Below are positions 6,935 to 12,978 of a stretch of 34,149 nt of DNA, piece after piece. Source of the DNA: Pseudomonas rubra. Its GTDB lineage: Bacteria > Pseudomonadota > Gammaproteobacteria > Pseudomonadales > Pseudomonadaceae. A program made the position numbers and the translations under genes. The stretch covers positions 1-34,149 of the forward strand of contig NZ_JAMDGZ010000069.1 in the NCBI RefSeq assembly GCF_028656935.1, read 5' to 3'. Every line of letters begins with the position of its first letter. The stretch's first letter is position 1. The notes below the pieces were generated by a model, which saw only the letters and a list, made by a program, of their open reading frames with translations, was not told where the DNA came from and ran no database searches.

Positions 6935-7557
6935 TGACCACCGCTGCTTTCACTCCCTGGATTCTCGGCCTCACCGGCGGCATCGGCAGTGGCAAGAGCG
7001 CCGCTGCCCAGCGCTTTGTCGAGCTGGGTGTGCACCTGGTCGACGCCGACCAGGCCGCACGCTGGGTGGTCGAGCCGGGCCGCCCGGCGCTGGTCAGTAT
7101 TGTCGAGCGCTTCGGCCCTGGGGTGTTGCTTGAAGACGGCCAGCTCAACCGCGCCGCCCTGCGTGAGCTGATCTTCGCCGACCCGCAACAGCGGCAGTGG
7201 CTCGAAGCGCTGCTGCACCCCCTGATTGGCCAGGAGATCTTCAGCTACCTGGCCAAGGCCGAGTCGCCCTATGCGGTGTTCGTTTCGCCGTTGATGGTGG
7301 AATCCGGCCAGTACAAACGCACCGACCGCCTGCTGGTGATCGATGCGCCGCAGGAGCTGCAGGTACAACGCACCCTGCTGCGCGACCAGACCAGCGCCGA
7401 ACAGGTGCAGGCCATTCTCAAGGCCCAGGCCAGCCGCGAAGAACGCCTGCGCCACGCCCACGACGTGGTGGTCAATGACCGCGACCTGGCCTGGCTGCAT
7501 GCGGAGGTCGAGCGCCTGCACCACTTTTACCTGACTTTGCGAGGAGGCCAAGCATGA
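6934..7557 (+). CDS. coaE: Dephospho-CoA kinase
   Basis: A 207-residue cytoplasmic kinase that phosphorylates the 3'-hydroxyl of the ribose of dephospho-CoA, the last step of coenzyme A synthesis. The Walker A loop GLTGGIGSGKS is at residues 12-22, followed by the family-specific DADQAAR motif and the HPLIG region. The same frame is open far upstream inside pilD. The ATG at 6934 is chosen because it overlaps the pilD stop (TGATG) and gives the normal family length. It overlaps yacG by 4 bp at its end. The pilD-coaE-yacG order is typical of gamma-proteobacteria. Confidence 0.96.
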   Translation: MTTAAFTPWILGLTGGIGSGKSAAAQRFVELGVHLVDADQAARWVVEPGRPALVSIVERFGPGVLLEDGQLNRAALRELIFADPQQRQWLEALLHPLIGQEIFSYLAKAESPYAVFVSPLMVESGQYKRTDRLLVIDAPQELQVQRTLLRDQTSAEQVQAILKAQASREERLRHAHDVVVNDRDLAWLHAEVERLHHFYLTLRGGQA

Positions 7558-7754
7558 GCCAACCGATGACCGTAGATTGCCCGACCTGTGGCGCCCCTGT
7601 GGAGTGGAGCGACGCCAGCGCGTTCCGGCCGTTCTGTTCTGATCGCTGCAAACTGATCGACCTGGGTGCCTGGGCCTCGGAAGAGCACAAGATTCCGGTG
7701 GCACCGGATGCCGAAGACGAACTGTTCTCCGGCGAGCTCGACCCGCGCCACTGA
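7554..7754 (+). CDS. yacG: DNA gyrase inhibitor YacG (zinc-binding)
   Basis: A 66-residue protein with a single zinc site formed by Cys9, Cys12, Cys28 and Cys32 (DCPTCG, FCSDRCK), matching the YacG family. E. coli YacG binds GyrB and blocks gyrase DNA binding. The acidic C-terminal tail is present here (DAEDELFSGELD). The start overlaps the coaE stop (ATGA), with GAGGAGG-like Shine-Dalgarno sequence inside the coaE end. The convergent gene on the other strand ends 5 bp beyond its stop. Confidence 0.95.
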   Translation: MSQPMTVDCPTCGAPVEWSDASAFRPFCSDRCKLIDLGAWASEEHKIPVAPDAEDELFSGELDPRH

Positions 7755-7758
7755 GCCG

Positions 7759-8448
7759 TCAGCGCTCGGGGTCGTCATCCTTCCACGGGGCCTGCAGGTA
7801 GCGGGTCCGGTTGAAGGTCTCCAGCCACTCCGGGCAGAACACCACCAGGGCGCTGACCACCATGCCGTTGATGAAGGCTTCGGGGAAGATGATCAGCCAA
7901 AGGTAGCCGATAAAGTCCTCGATCCACTCGGGCATGACGAAACGCCCATCCATCCACAGCAAGCCCAGGCCACCGAGCAGGCACAAGAGTGCCGACAGCG
8001 CGGCGGCAAAAAAGCCCGAACAGAATATATAGACGAACAGGTTGCGCGGCTGTGCCCGCTCCACCAGGATCGCGCACACCTCGGTGACCAGCACCGGCAA
8101 GCCGATCAGCAGCAAGCCATTGACGCCCATCGCGGCCAGGTCCTGGCGCCCCAGTGCCAGCAGGCCGAGCTGCGCCAGCAAGCCACCGACAATCGCCAAC
8201 GGCCAGTCCAGCAACAGGGTCACTGCGGTCATGCCGATAAAGTGATAGGACACCCCGGTGTCGAAGTCGCGGCGCACCAGCCACAAGGCAAACAAGGCGA
8301 ACACCGTGCCGAACAGCAAATGCTGGCGACGGCTGTCGGCGAACAGTTCGAGCCAGCGGGTACGCGCCACCGCCCAGATCAGCACGGGCACGTAGGCGAC
8401 CCAGGCGATGGTCAGGGTCTGACTTGAAAGCACGGCGGCACTGATCAC
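7759..8448 (-). CDS. Orphan CbiM-like energy-coupling factor permease family membrane protein
   Basis: A 229-residue polytopic membrane protein with about six or seven helices. It resembles the substrate-binding (S/CbiM-type) subunit of ECF transporters (SYHFIGMTAVTLLLDWPLAIVGG segment, about residues 67-90). No ATPase or T subunit is adjacent. It lacks the N-terminal Met-His that coordinates Co or Ni in CbiM; the N-terminus here is MISAAV. The start is a GTG at 8448 with a poor ribosome site, so the N-terminus is uncertain. The C-terminal WKDDDPER tail is cytosolic-looking. Function unknown. A metal-transport role should not be assumed. Confidence 0.75.
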   Translation of the reverse strand: MISAAVLSSQTLTIAWVAYVPVLIWAVARTRWLELFADSRRQHLLFGTVFALFALWLVRRDFDTGVSYHFIGMTAVTLLLDWPLAIVGGLLAQLGLLALGRQDLAAMGVNGLLLIGLPVLVTEVCAILVERAQPRNLFVYIFCSGFFAAALSALLCLLGGLGLLWMDGRFVMPEWIEDFIGYLWLIIFPEAFINGMVVSALVVFCPEWLETFNRTRYLQAPWKDDDPER

Positions 8449-8493
8449 GGCAAATAACCCTTATTCGAGTGAGGCAATAGGCGTGGGGGCAGT

Positions 8494-8955
8494 CTACACC
8501 TCGGGGCTGGCTTGATCAGCCTCCTCCGGCGCTTTCGGTGCGTCGAACAGGCGGAACACGGCGCCGTCAACCAGCCAGTCCGGCGGTTGGCAGCTGGGGT
8601 TGCGCTGCTGTTCGATGACGCTGATGGTGGTCGCCGACACTTGCACATCGGCCCAGGCGCCATAGCAGCCGAACTCGTTCAGGGTCAGACGCACGCGGTA
8701 GTCGCCGGGCATGACGCTGAGCACCTTGGGGTTGAACTCGGCATAGCTGCGTACAACTTCCGATTCGCCGCGGCGATGGTCGATCAGCTTGATGCTGTAA
8801 GGCGCTGAATCGTCTTCCTTGAGCAGCACATAGCGGCCGTCGGCCGTGTCGTATGGCAAGGTCGGCGACCAGAACAATGCCCCTATGCCGTACACCACCA
8901 GGGCGCATACCACCGTGCCGGAGCCGAATATGCCGCCCATCTTCACTACGCTCAT
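8494..8955 (-). CDS. Conserved hypothetical membrane-anchored protein
   Basis: A 153-residue protein with one N-terminal membrane segment (GTVVCALVVYGIGALFW, about residues 11-27), followed by a periplasmic domain rich in beta-type sequence. That domain has two cysteines (FGCYGAW and NPSCQPP) that could form a disulphide. The ATG at 8955 is chosen because AGGGA precedes it by about 6 bp. An upstream in-frame ATG would add a basic stretch without hydrophobic character. Divergent from the DUF1780 gene with a 121-bp gap. I do not recognise a named family. It looks like a conserved Pseudomonas protein. Confidence 0.75.
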   Translation of the reverse strand: MSVVKMGGIFGSGTVVCALVVYGIGALFWSPTLPYDTADGRYVLLKEDDSAPYSIKLIDHRRGESEVVRSYAEFNPKVLSVMPGDYRVRLTLNEFGCYGAWADVQVSATTISVIEQQRNPSCQPPDWLVDGAVFRLFDAPKAPEEADQASPEV

Positions 8956-9076
8956 CGTTCTTCCCTGATAGTCACTGAGCCCATAACGGGTGCGCAGTCT
9001 AGGCGTTGGCTTACGCGTGGGGCAATGCTTTGCAGACATTTCCTGTAAAGCTCAATTGAACGCTAAGCTTGTGCCC

Positions 9077-9706
9077 ATGGACGACTCAGACTACTTGCGC
9101 CTGCTCACCATTCAGGCCGAACAAGCCAATGCGTTTCTTTCCAATGCCCGTAAATGGGAACGTGAGCGTTGGGTCTGCCAGCGCCTGCTGCAAGGCCTGA
9201 ATATTCCCTACCGCAGCGAAGACTTTGCCGCCGCCGGGCAAGAACCGCCCGACGTGCTGTTTCGCGATGCGGCCTTCGAGGTGTTTTTCGTGCTCGACGA
9301 AGGCCGGCGCCTGAACGATGAATGGCGCGAAGAGCTGCAGCGCCGGCGCAGCGCCTTCTCCCTCAGCCAGTTGGTGCGCCGCGAGGCCCGGCCACGACGG
9401 ATCAGCGCCCAGGAGTTGCTGCAGCGCCTGGCGCCGACCTTGCGCAAAAAGTCGCACAACTACCAGGAGCGCGGCCTGGACCTGAGCGAGCTGGACATCA
9501 TTGCCTTTGCCAGCCTCAAGCGCGAAGTGCTCGACCTCAACAGCCACTTCCCGCCGCCCACCGAGTACCTGCGCCAGGGCTGGCGCTCGTTGTCGCTGGT
9601 GGGCCCGACCTTCGCCCGGGTGCTGTTCGCCCACCCGGATGCGCCGGATTTTCTGCGCAGCAACCTGGGGCGCAGCATTGTCTTCGATGTCGGTATCAGT
9701 CTCTGA
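9077..9706 (+). CDS. DUF1780 family protein (putative nuclease-like fold)
   Basis: A 209-residue soluble protein matching what I recall of DUF1780 from pseudomonads (YLRLLTIQAEQANAFLSNARKWERERWVCQRLL near the start). The visible pattern PPDVLFRDAAFEVFFVLDEGRR (about 55-76) has an Asp followed by Glu-x-Phe in strand-like context, reminiscent of a PD-(D/E)XK core, though the lysine is not clear. The ATG at 9077 was chosen because the upstream extension has no conserved character. The ribosome site is weak. It lies in the stretch between yacG and ndh. Catalytic activity is inference. Confidence 0.75.
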   Translation: MDDSDYLRLLTIQAEQANAFLSNARKWERERWVCQRLLQGLNIPYRSEDFAAAGQEPPDVLFRDAAFEVFFVLDEGRRLNDEWREELQRRRSAFSLSQLVRREARPRRISAQELLQRLAPTLRKKSHNYQERGLDLSELDIIAFASLKREVLDLNSHFPPPTEYLRQGWRSLSLVGPTFARVLFAHPDAPDFLRSNLGRSIVFDVGISL

Positions 9707-9772
9707 GCTGGCCCCCTGCCAACGCCGGATGGCATAAATTCCGCGCCGGTGATACAAAGCGCAATCATTCGT

Positions 9773-9835
9773 TATAAAGACAGCCAAGTGACTGAAAGAT
9801 GGGCGACCTTCGAGCAACTACAGTGAACACTGTAG
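9773..9835 (+). promoter_or_regulatory. Possible promoter and 18-bp perfect palindrome upstream of the DUF3094-ndh pair
   Basis: TATAAA at 9773-9778 could be a -10 element, but the -35 (TGATAC at 9750) is poor. About 40 bp downstream is CTACAGTGAACACTGTAG (9818-9835), a perfect inverted repeat of 8 bp with a 2-bp centre. It is 39 bp before the small DUF3094 gene. A dimeric repressor operator in the leader is a reasonable reading, or a short mRNA hairpin. It does not fit the LexA pattern (CTGT-N8-ACAG). Confidence 0.45.
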
Positions 9836-9874
9836 CTTTCCCACAGTCACAAGCGTCTATCTGACGAGGCCCTC

Positions 9875-10048
9875 ATGACCAGCCGCCTGAATCCCGAAGA
9901 CCAGCGTCGTGTCGATGAATACCTGCGAGCCCCCCAGCACCAAGTCGAGCGCAAGCCTTTCCGGCCCTGGCTGCTCCTTGTGCTGGTGGTGGTCGTGACC
10001 GTTGCACTGGGCTTGTTGAGCCGCCTCTTGAGTCAACTGGTGCTATGA
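9875..10048 (+). CDS. DUF3094 family small membrane protein
   Basis: A 57-residue protein. The first 30 residues are charged (MTSRLNPEDQRRVDEYL and a HQVERKPFRP patch). Then comes one strongly hydrophobic helix (WLLLVLVVVVTVALGLLSRLL) that runs almost to the C-terminus, so it is probably a tail-anchored inner-membrane protein. The sequence matches my memory of DUF3094 proteins found before ndh in Pseudomonas. The ribosome site GACGAGG lies about 8 bp before the ATG. ndh follows 84 bp later in the same direction and both may share the upstream promoter. Function unknown. Confidence 0.8.
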   Translation: MTSRLNPEDQRRVDEYLRAPQHQVERKPFRPWLLLVLVVVVTVALGLLSRLLSQLVL

Positions 10049-10132
10049 GCTGCCTTGCGCTCGCCCACAACGCCCGCCCCGTGCGGCCGACCACTCAAGA
10101 CCCGAATTCCGTAAACCTTATGAGATATCTCC

Positions 10133-11428
10133 ATGACTCACCGTATTGTGATTGTCGGCGGCGGCGCCGGCGGCCTGGAACTGGCGACCCGCCTGGGCAA
10201 GACCCTGGGTAAAAAAGGCAGCGCCAGCATCACCCTGGTCGACGCCAACCTGACCCACATCTGGAAGCCGCTGCTGCACGAAGTGGCCGCCGGCTCGCTC
10301 AACTCGTCCGAAGACGAGCTCAACTACGTGGCCCAGGCCAAGTGGAATCACTTCCAGTTCCAGCTTGGGCGCATGAGTGGCCTGGACCGCGAGACCAAGC
10401 AGATCCAGCTGGCCGCCACCCTCGATGAAGACGGCCGTGAGCTGCTGCCGGCGCGCACCTTGGGTTACGACACCCTGGTGATCGCGGTGGGCAGCAACAC
10501 CAATGACTTCGGTACCCTGGGCGCGGCGCAGCACTGCCTGTTCCTCGACACCCGCAAACAGGCCGAGCGCTTCCACCAGCAACTGCTCAACCATTACCTG
10601 CGCGCCCATGCCGGCGACCAGGCCAGTGAACGCATCAGCGTCGCCATTGTCGGCGCCGGCGCCACCGGTGTGGAGCTGGCCGCCGAACTGCATCACGCGG
10701 CCCACGAGCTAGCGGCCTATGGCCTGGACCGGATTCAGCCCAAAGATATGCACATCACCCTGATCGAAGCCGGCCCGCGGGTGTTGCCTGCCCTGCCGGA
10801 GCGCATCAGCGTGCCGGTGCACAAAACCCTGGAAAAGCTCGGGGTGACGGTGATGACCAACGCGTCGGTCAGTGAAGTGACGGCAGACGAGTTGCGCACC
10901 AGCACGGGCGAGGTGATTCAGGCCAGCCTCAAGGTCTGGGCGGCAGGTATTCGCGCACCGGGGTTCCTCAAGGACATCGACGGCCTGGAAACCAACCGCA
11001 TCAACCAGCTGGTGGTCCGCCCTACCCTGCAAACCACTCTGGACGACAATATCTTTGCCTTCGGTGACTGCGCCGCCTGCCCGCAACCAGGCAGCGACCG
11101 CAACGTGCCCCCCCGGGCGCAGGCTGCGCACCAGCAGGCATCATTGCTGGCCAAGGGCTTGAAGGCGCGCCTGGAAGGCAAGCCGCTGCCGACCTATGCG
11201 TATCGGGATTATGGTTCGCTGGTATCGCTGTCGCGCTTCTCGGCTGTGGGCAACCTGATGGGCAACCTGACTGGTAGCGTGATGCTTGAAGGCTGGCTGG
11301 CGCGGATGTTCTATGTGTCGCTGTATCGCATGCACCAGATGGCACTGTACGGGACCTTCCGCACGTTGATGCTGATGCTCGGTAGCCGGATTGGCCGCGG
11401 GACTGAGCCGCGGTTGAAGTTGCACTGA
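10133..11428 (+). CDS. ndh: Type II NADH dehydrogenase (NDH-2)
   Basis: A 431-residue FAD enzyme that oxidises NADH and reduces ubiquinone at the inner membrane without pumping protons. The FAD dinucleotide motif VIVGGGAGGLELA is at residues 6-18. The NAD-binding motif VAIVGAGATGVELAAEL is near residues 168-184. The AFGDCA motif that closes the FAD site is near 304-309. The C-terminal region (FYVSLYRMHQMALYGTFRTLMLML) is an amphipathic membrane-binding helix. The length fits the family. The ribosome site is weak (GAGATATCTCC before the ATG). Convergent with the reductase gene, with a REP cluster between them. Confidence 0.95.
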   Translation: MTHRIVIVGGGAGGLELATRLGKTLGKKGSASITLVDANLTHIWKPLLHEVAAGSLNSSEDELNYVAQAKWNHFQFQLGRMSGLDRETKQIQLAATLDEDGRELLPARTLGYDTLVIAVGSNTNDFGTLGAAQHCLFLDTRKQAERFHQQLLNHYLRAHAGDQASERISVAIVGAGATGVELAAELHHAAHELAAYGLDRIQPKDMHITLIEAGPRVLPALPERISVPVHKTLEKLGVTVMTNASVSEVTADELRTSTGEVIQASLKVWAAGIRAPGFLKDIDGLETNRINQLVVRPTLQTTLDDNIFAFGDCAACPQPGSDRNVPPRAQAAHQQASLLAKGLKARLEGKPLPTYAYRDYGSLVSLSRFSAVGNLMGNLTGSVMLEGWLARMFYVSLYRMHQMALYGTFRTLMLMLGSRIGRGTEPRLKLH

Positions 11429-11440
11429 TTTAACGGCCTT

Positions 11441-11613
11441 TTCGCGGGGCAAGCCCGCTCCCACAGAATTCTGTGTTTACCTCAGAAGGTGAACTTGATG
11501 AAACTACTGTGGGAGCTGGCTTGCCAGCGATCGACCGCGAAGCGGTCGCAATCCCGGCCATGCAAAATGAGCTGGCTGCTCTGGCCTCATCGCTGGCAAG
11601 CCAGCTCCCACAG
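11441..11613. repeat. REP cluster: one CCCCGC-type REP and an inverted pair of CCAGCG-type REPs
   Basis: Between the convergent ndh and reductase genes, TTCGCGGGGCAAGCCCGCTCCCACAG-type sequence is at 11441-11466. A forward unit (TGTGGGAGCTGGCTTGCCAG..) is at 11508-11531, and its inverse is at 11589-11612. Each unit is a Pseudomonas REP with an internal short palindrome (CTGGC/GCCAG). The pair frames 57 bp containing a further hairpin (GACCGCGAAGCGGTC). Such pairs are mobilised by RAYT transposases encoded elsewhere and may stabilise or end convergent transcripts. Confidence 0.85.
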
Positions 11614-11629
11614 GTCCGCGCTGTAAGCT

Positions 11630-12160
11630 CTACTTGAGTACCCGATAAGTACTCTGCACAAACCCGCTCTCAAAAGTGGTGCTGCGCAAATGCTGCAGCG
11701 TCACATCCGCCGCCAGGGCCCCGAACAAGGGGATGCCACTGCCCAGCAGTACCGGTATCCGGGTAATGGTCAGTTCATCCAGCCGCCCTTCGCGCAAAAA
11801 GCCCTGAATCACTTGCCCACCATCCAGGTACAGGCTCTGGGCGCCAGTGTCGCGCAAATAATCGACCAGTTCGGCAATCGGCCCGGGATGCACCTCGACC
11901 CCGTTGGCGACATCTGCCGCCCCCAGGGTGCTGCTCAACACCACGACACGCTTGTGTGGATACGACCACTCGCCAAAGGTCAGGATTTTTTCGAAGGTAT
12001 TGCGACCCATGACCAGGGTGTCGATGGTCGCCATGTAGGCGGCGTACCCATGATCGTCACTGGAGCTGGTGGCAACCATCAGCCAGTCCAGCTCGCCGCT
12101 CTCGCGGGCAATGAAGCCGTCGAGGCTGGTGGCGATGTAGACAGAGGCTTTCAACGTCAT
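11630..12160 (-). CDS. Dihydrofolate reductase / RibD C-terminal-like reductase
   Basis: A 176-residue NADPH-dependent reductase-fold protein. MTLKASVYIATSLDGFIAR at the N-terminus, the central TLVMGRNTFEKIL motif and the SLYLDGGQVIQGFLREGRLDELTITRIPVLLGSGIPLF segment are typical of the RibD_C/YyaP group. Its members resemble bacterial DHFR and the reductase domain of riboflavin synthesis, but the true substrate is usually unknown. The ATG at 12160 is preceded by GGGAG at 7 bp. The longer in-frame version would run into the tRNA terminator and was rejected. It stands alone next to the tRNA operon. Confidence 0.9.
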   Translation of the reverse strand: MTLKASVYIATSLDGFIARESGELDWLMVATSSSDDHGYAAYMATIDTLVMGRNTFEKILTFGEWSYPHKRVVVLSSTLGAADVANGVEVHPGPIAELVDYLRDTGAQSLYLDGGQVIQGFLREGRLDELTITRIPVLLGSGIPLFGALAADVTLQHLRSTTFESGFVQSTYRVLK

Positions 12161-12210
12161 GGCGCAGCTCCCTTGCCGGAAATAGCCGGATAGTATCAGG
12201 CAGCGCGCAG

Positions 12211-12245
12211 AAACGAAAAAAGGGCACCTTTTGCAAGGTGCCCTT
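12211..12245 (-). terminator. Intrinsic terminator of the tRNA operon
   Basis: AAGGGCACCTT and AAGGTGCCCTT form a strong stem (12220-12245). Read on the minus strand, it is followed by a run of six Ts. It lies directly after the last tRNA-Pro gene. Confidence 0.9.
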
Positions 12246-12256
12246 CTTTCTGAAGA

Positions 12257-12333
12257 TGGTCGGGGTAAGGGGATTCGAACTCCTGACATCCTGCTCCCAA
12301 AGCAGGCGCGCTACCGGACTGCGCTATACCCCG
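12257..12333 (-). tRNA. tRNA-Pro (anticodon UGG), distal copy
   Basis: A 77-nt gene with encoded CCA, T-arm GAGTTCGAATC and anticodon loop CTTTGGGA, giving UGG. The whole 77-nt sequence is the same as the copy at 12513-12589. It is the last gene of the operon and is separated from tRNA-Lys by a partial terminator-like hairpin. Confidence 0.97.
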
Positions 12334-12335
12334 GT

Positions 12336-12367
12336 AAAAAAAAGGCACCAATTAAGGCGCCTTTTTT
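12336..12367. terminator. Hairpin between the distal tRNA-Pro and tRNA-Lys
   Basis: A run of eight As, then AAGGC pairing with GCCTT, then six Ts. The element is nearly symmetric and would have a U tail in both directions. In the minus direction it would attenuate transcription into the last tRNA-Pro. It could equally be a processing hairpin. Confidence 0.45.
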
Positions 12368-12431
12368 ATGGCTGGCTGCTAATGGCAAACCAACCTTTTA
12401 AGATTTGAACCCAGCGTACCGGCTTCAAAAA

Positions 12432-12507
12432 TGGTGGGTCGTGTAGGATTCGAACCTACGACCAATTGGTTAAAAGCCAACTGCTCTACCAACTGAGCTA
12501 ACGACCC
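12432..12507 (-). tRNA. tRNA-Lys (anticodon UUU)
   Basis: A 76-nt gene with encoded CCA, D-arm AGCTCAGTTGGTAGAGC, anticodon loop CTTTTAA and T-arm GGTTCGAATCC. Third gene of the Asn-Pro-Lys-Pro operon, with only 5 bp separating it from the proximal tRNA-Pro. Confidence 0.97.
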
Positions 12508-12512
12508 AAAAA

Positions 12513-12589
12513 TGGTCGGGGTAAGGGGATTCGAACTCCTGACATCCTGCTCCCAAAGCAGGCGCGCTACCGGACTGCGCTATACCCCG
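12513..12589 (-). tRNA. tRNA-Pro (anticodon UGG), proximal copy
   Basis: A 77-nt gene identical to the distal copy at 12257-12333. Second gene of the operon. The identity stops at the tRNA boundaries apart from a few bases, so the duplication involved little flanking DNA or has been homogenised by gene conversion. Confidence 0.97.
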
Positions 12590-12599
12590 GCTTGAAATT

Positions 12600-12675
12600 T
12601 GGCTCCGCGACCAGGACTCGAACCTGGGACCCAATGATTAACAGTCATTTGCTCTACCGACTGAGCTATCGCGGA
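12600..12675 (-). tRNA. tRNA-Asn (anticodon GUU)
   Basis: A 76-nt gene with encoded CCA, D-arm AGCTCAGTCGGTAGAGC, anticodon loop CTGTTAA and T-arm GGTTCGAGTCC. First gene of the operon, about 100 bp downstream of the promoter at 12783-12810. Confidence 0.97.
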
Positions 12676-12782
12676 ACTATCAATTTCAATTACAACAGTG
12701 CTGCAATTTCGAGTGCTGTATCACTACCGCTTCGAACTCTTCGACCTTGTGCATCGCTGCGTTCATGTCTCTGAGGCGCGCT

Positions 12783-12810
12783 ATTCTACAACTTTCAAAA
12801 CCCTTGTCAA
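12783..12810 (-). promoter_or_regulatory. Strong stable-RNA promoter of the tRNA operon
   Basis: On the minus strand the -35 TTGACA (12810-12805) and the -10 TAGAAT (12788-12783) are separated by 16 bp. They are followed by the GC-rich discriminator AGCGCGCC. A consensus -35 with a GC-rich discriminator is the known signature of promoters under stringent (ppGpp/DksA) control. Confidence 0.85.
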
Positions 12811-12932
12811 CCCTTAATTTGCATTCAACTTACTGATTTGCAACTTTTTTTCAGATTCCCAATTTTGCCGGAAACCTGCGGGGCGACATACAGCGGGGCG
12901 CACTTTACAAGCACTCGAGAAAAAAAGCAAAG

Positions 12933-12959
12933 AAAAAAGGCCTCGAAAATCGAGGCCTT
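12933..12959 (-). terminator. Intrinsic terminator of clpB
   Basis: AAGGCCTCG and CGAGGCCTT form a 9-bp stem with an AAAAT loop, 19 bp past the clpB stop. It is followed on the minus strand by six Ts. The remaining 12811-12932 between this and the tRNA promoter shows no gene. Confidence 0.9.
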
Positions 12960-12978
12960 AACGTAACCCGCCGAAAAC

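Noticed and set aside
9827..9858. A LexA box near the palindrome upstream of DUF3094
   Set aside because: CTGT and ACAG are separated by 9 rather than 8 bp and the palindrome itself is in the opposite sense.
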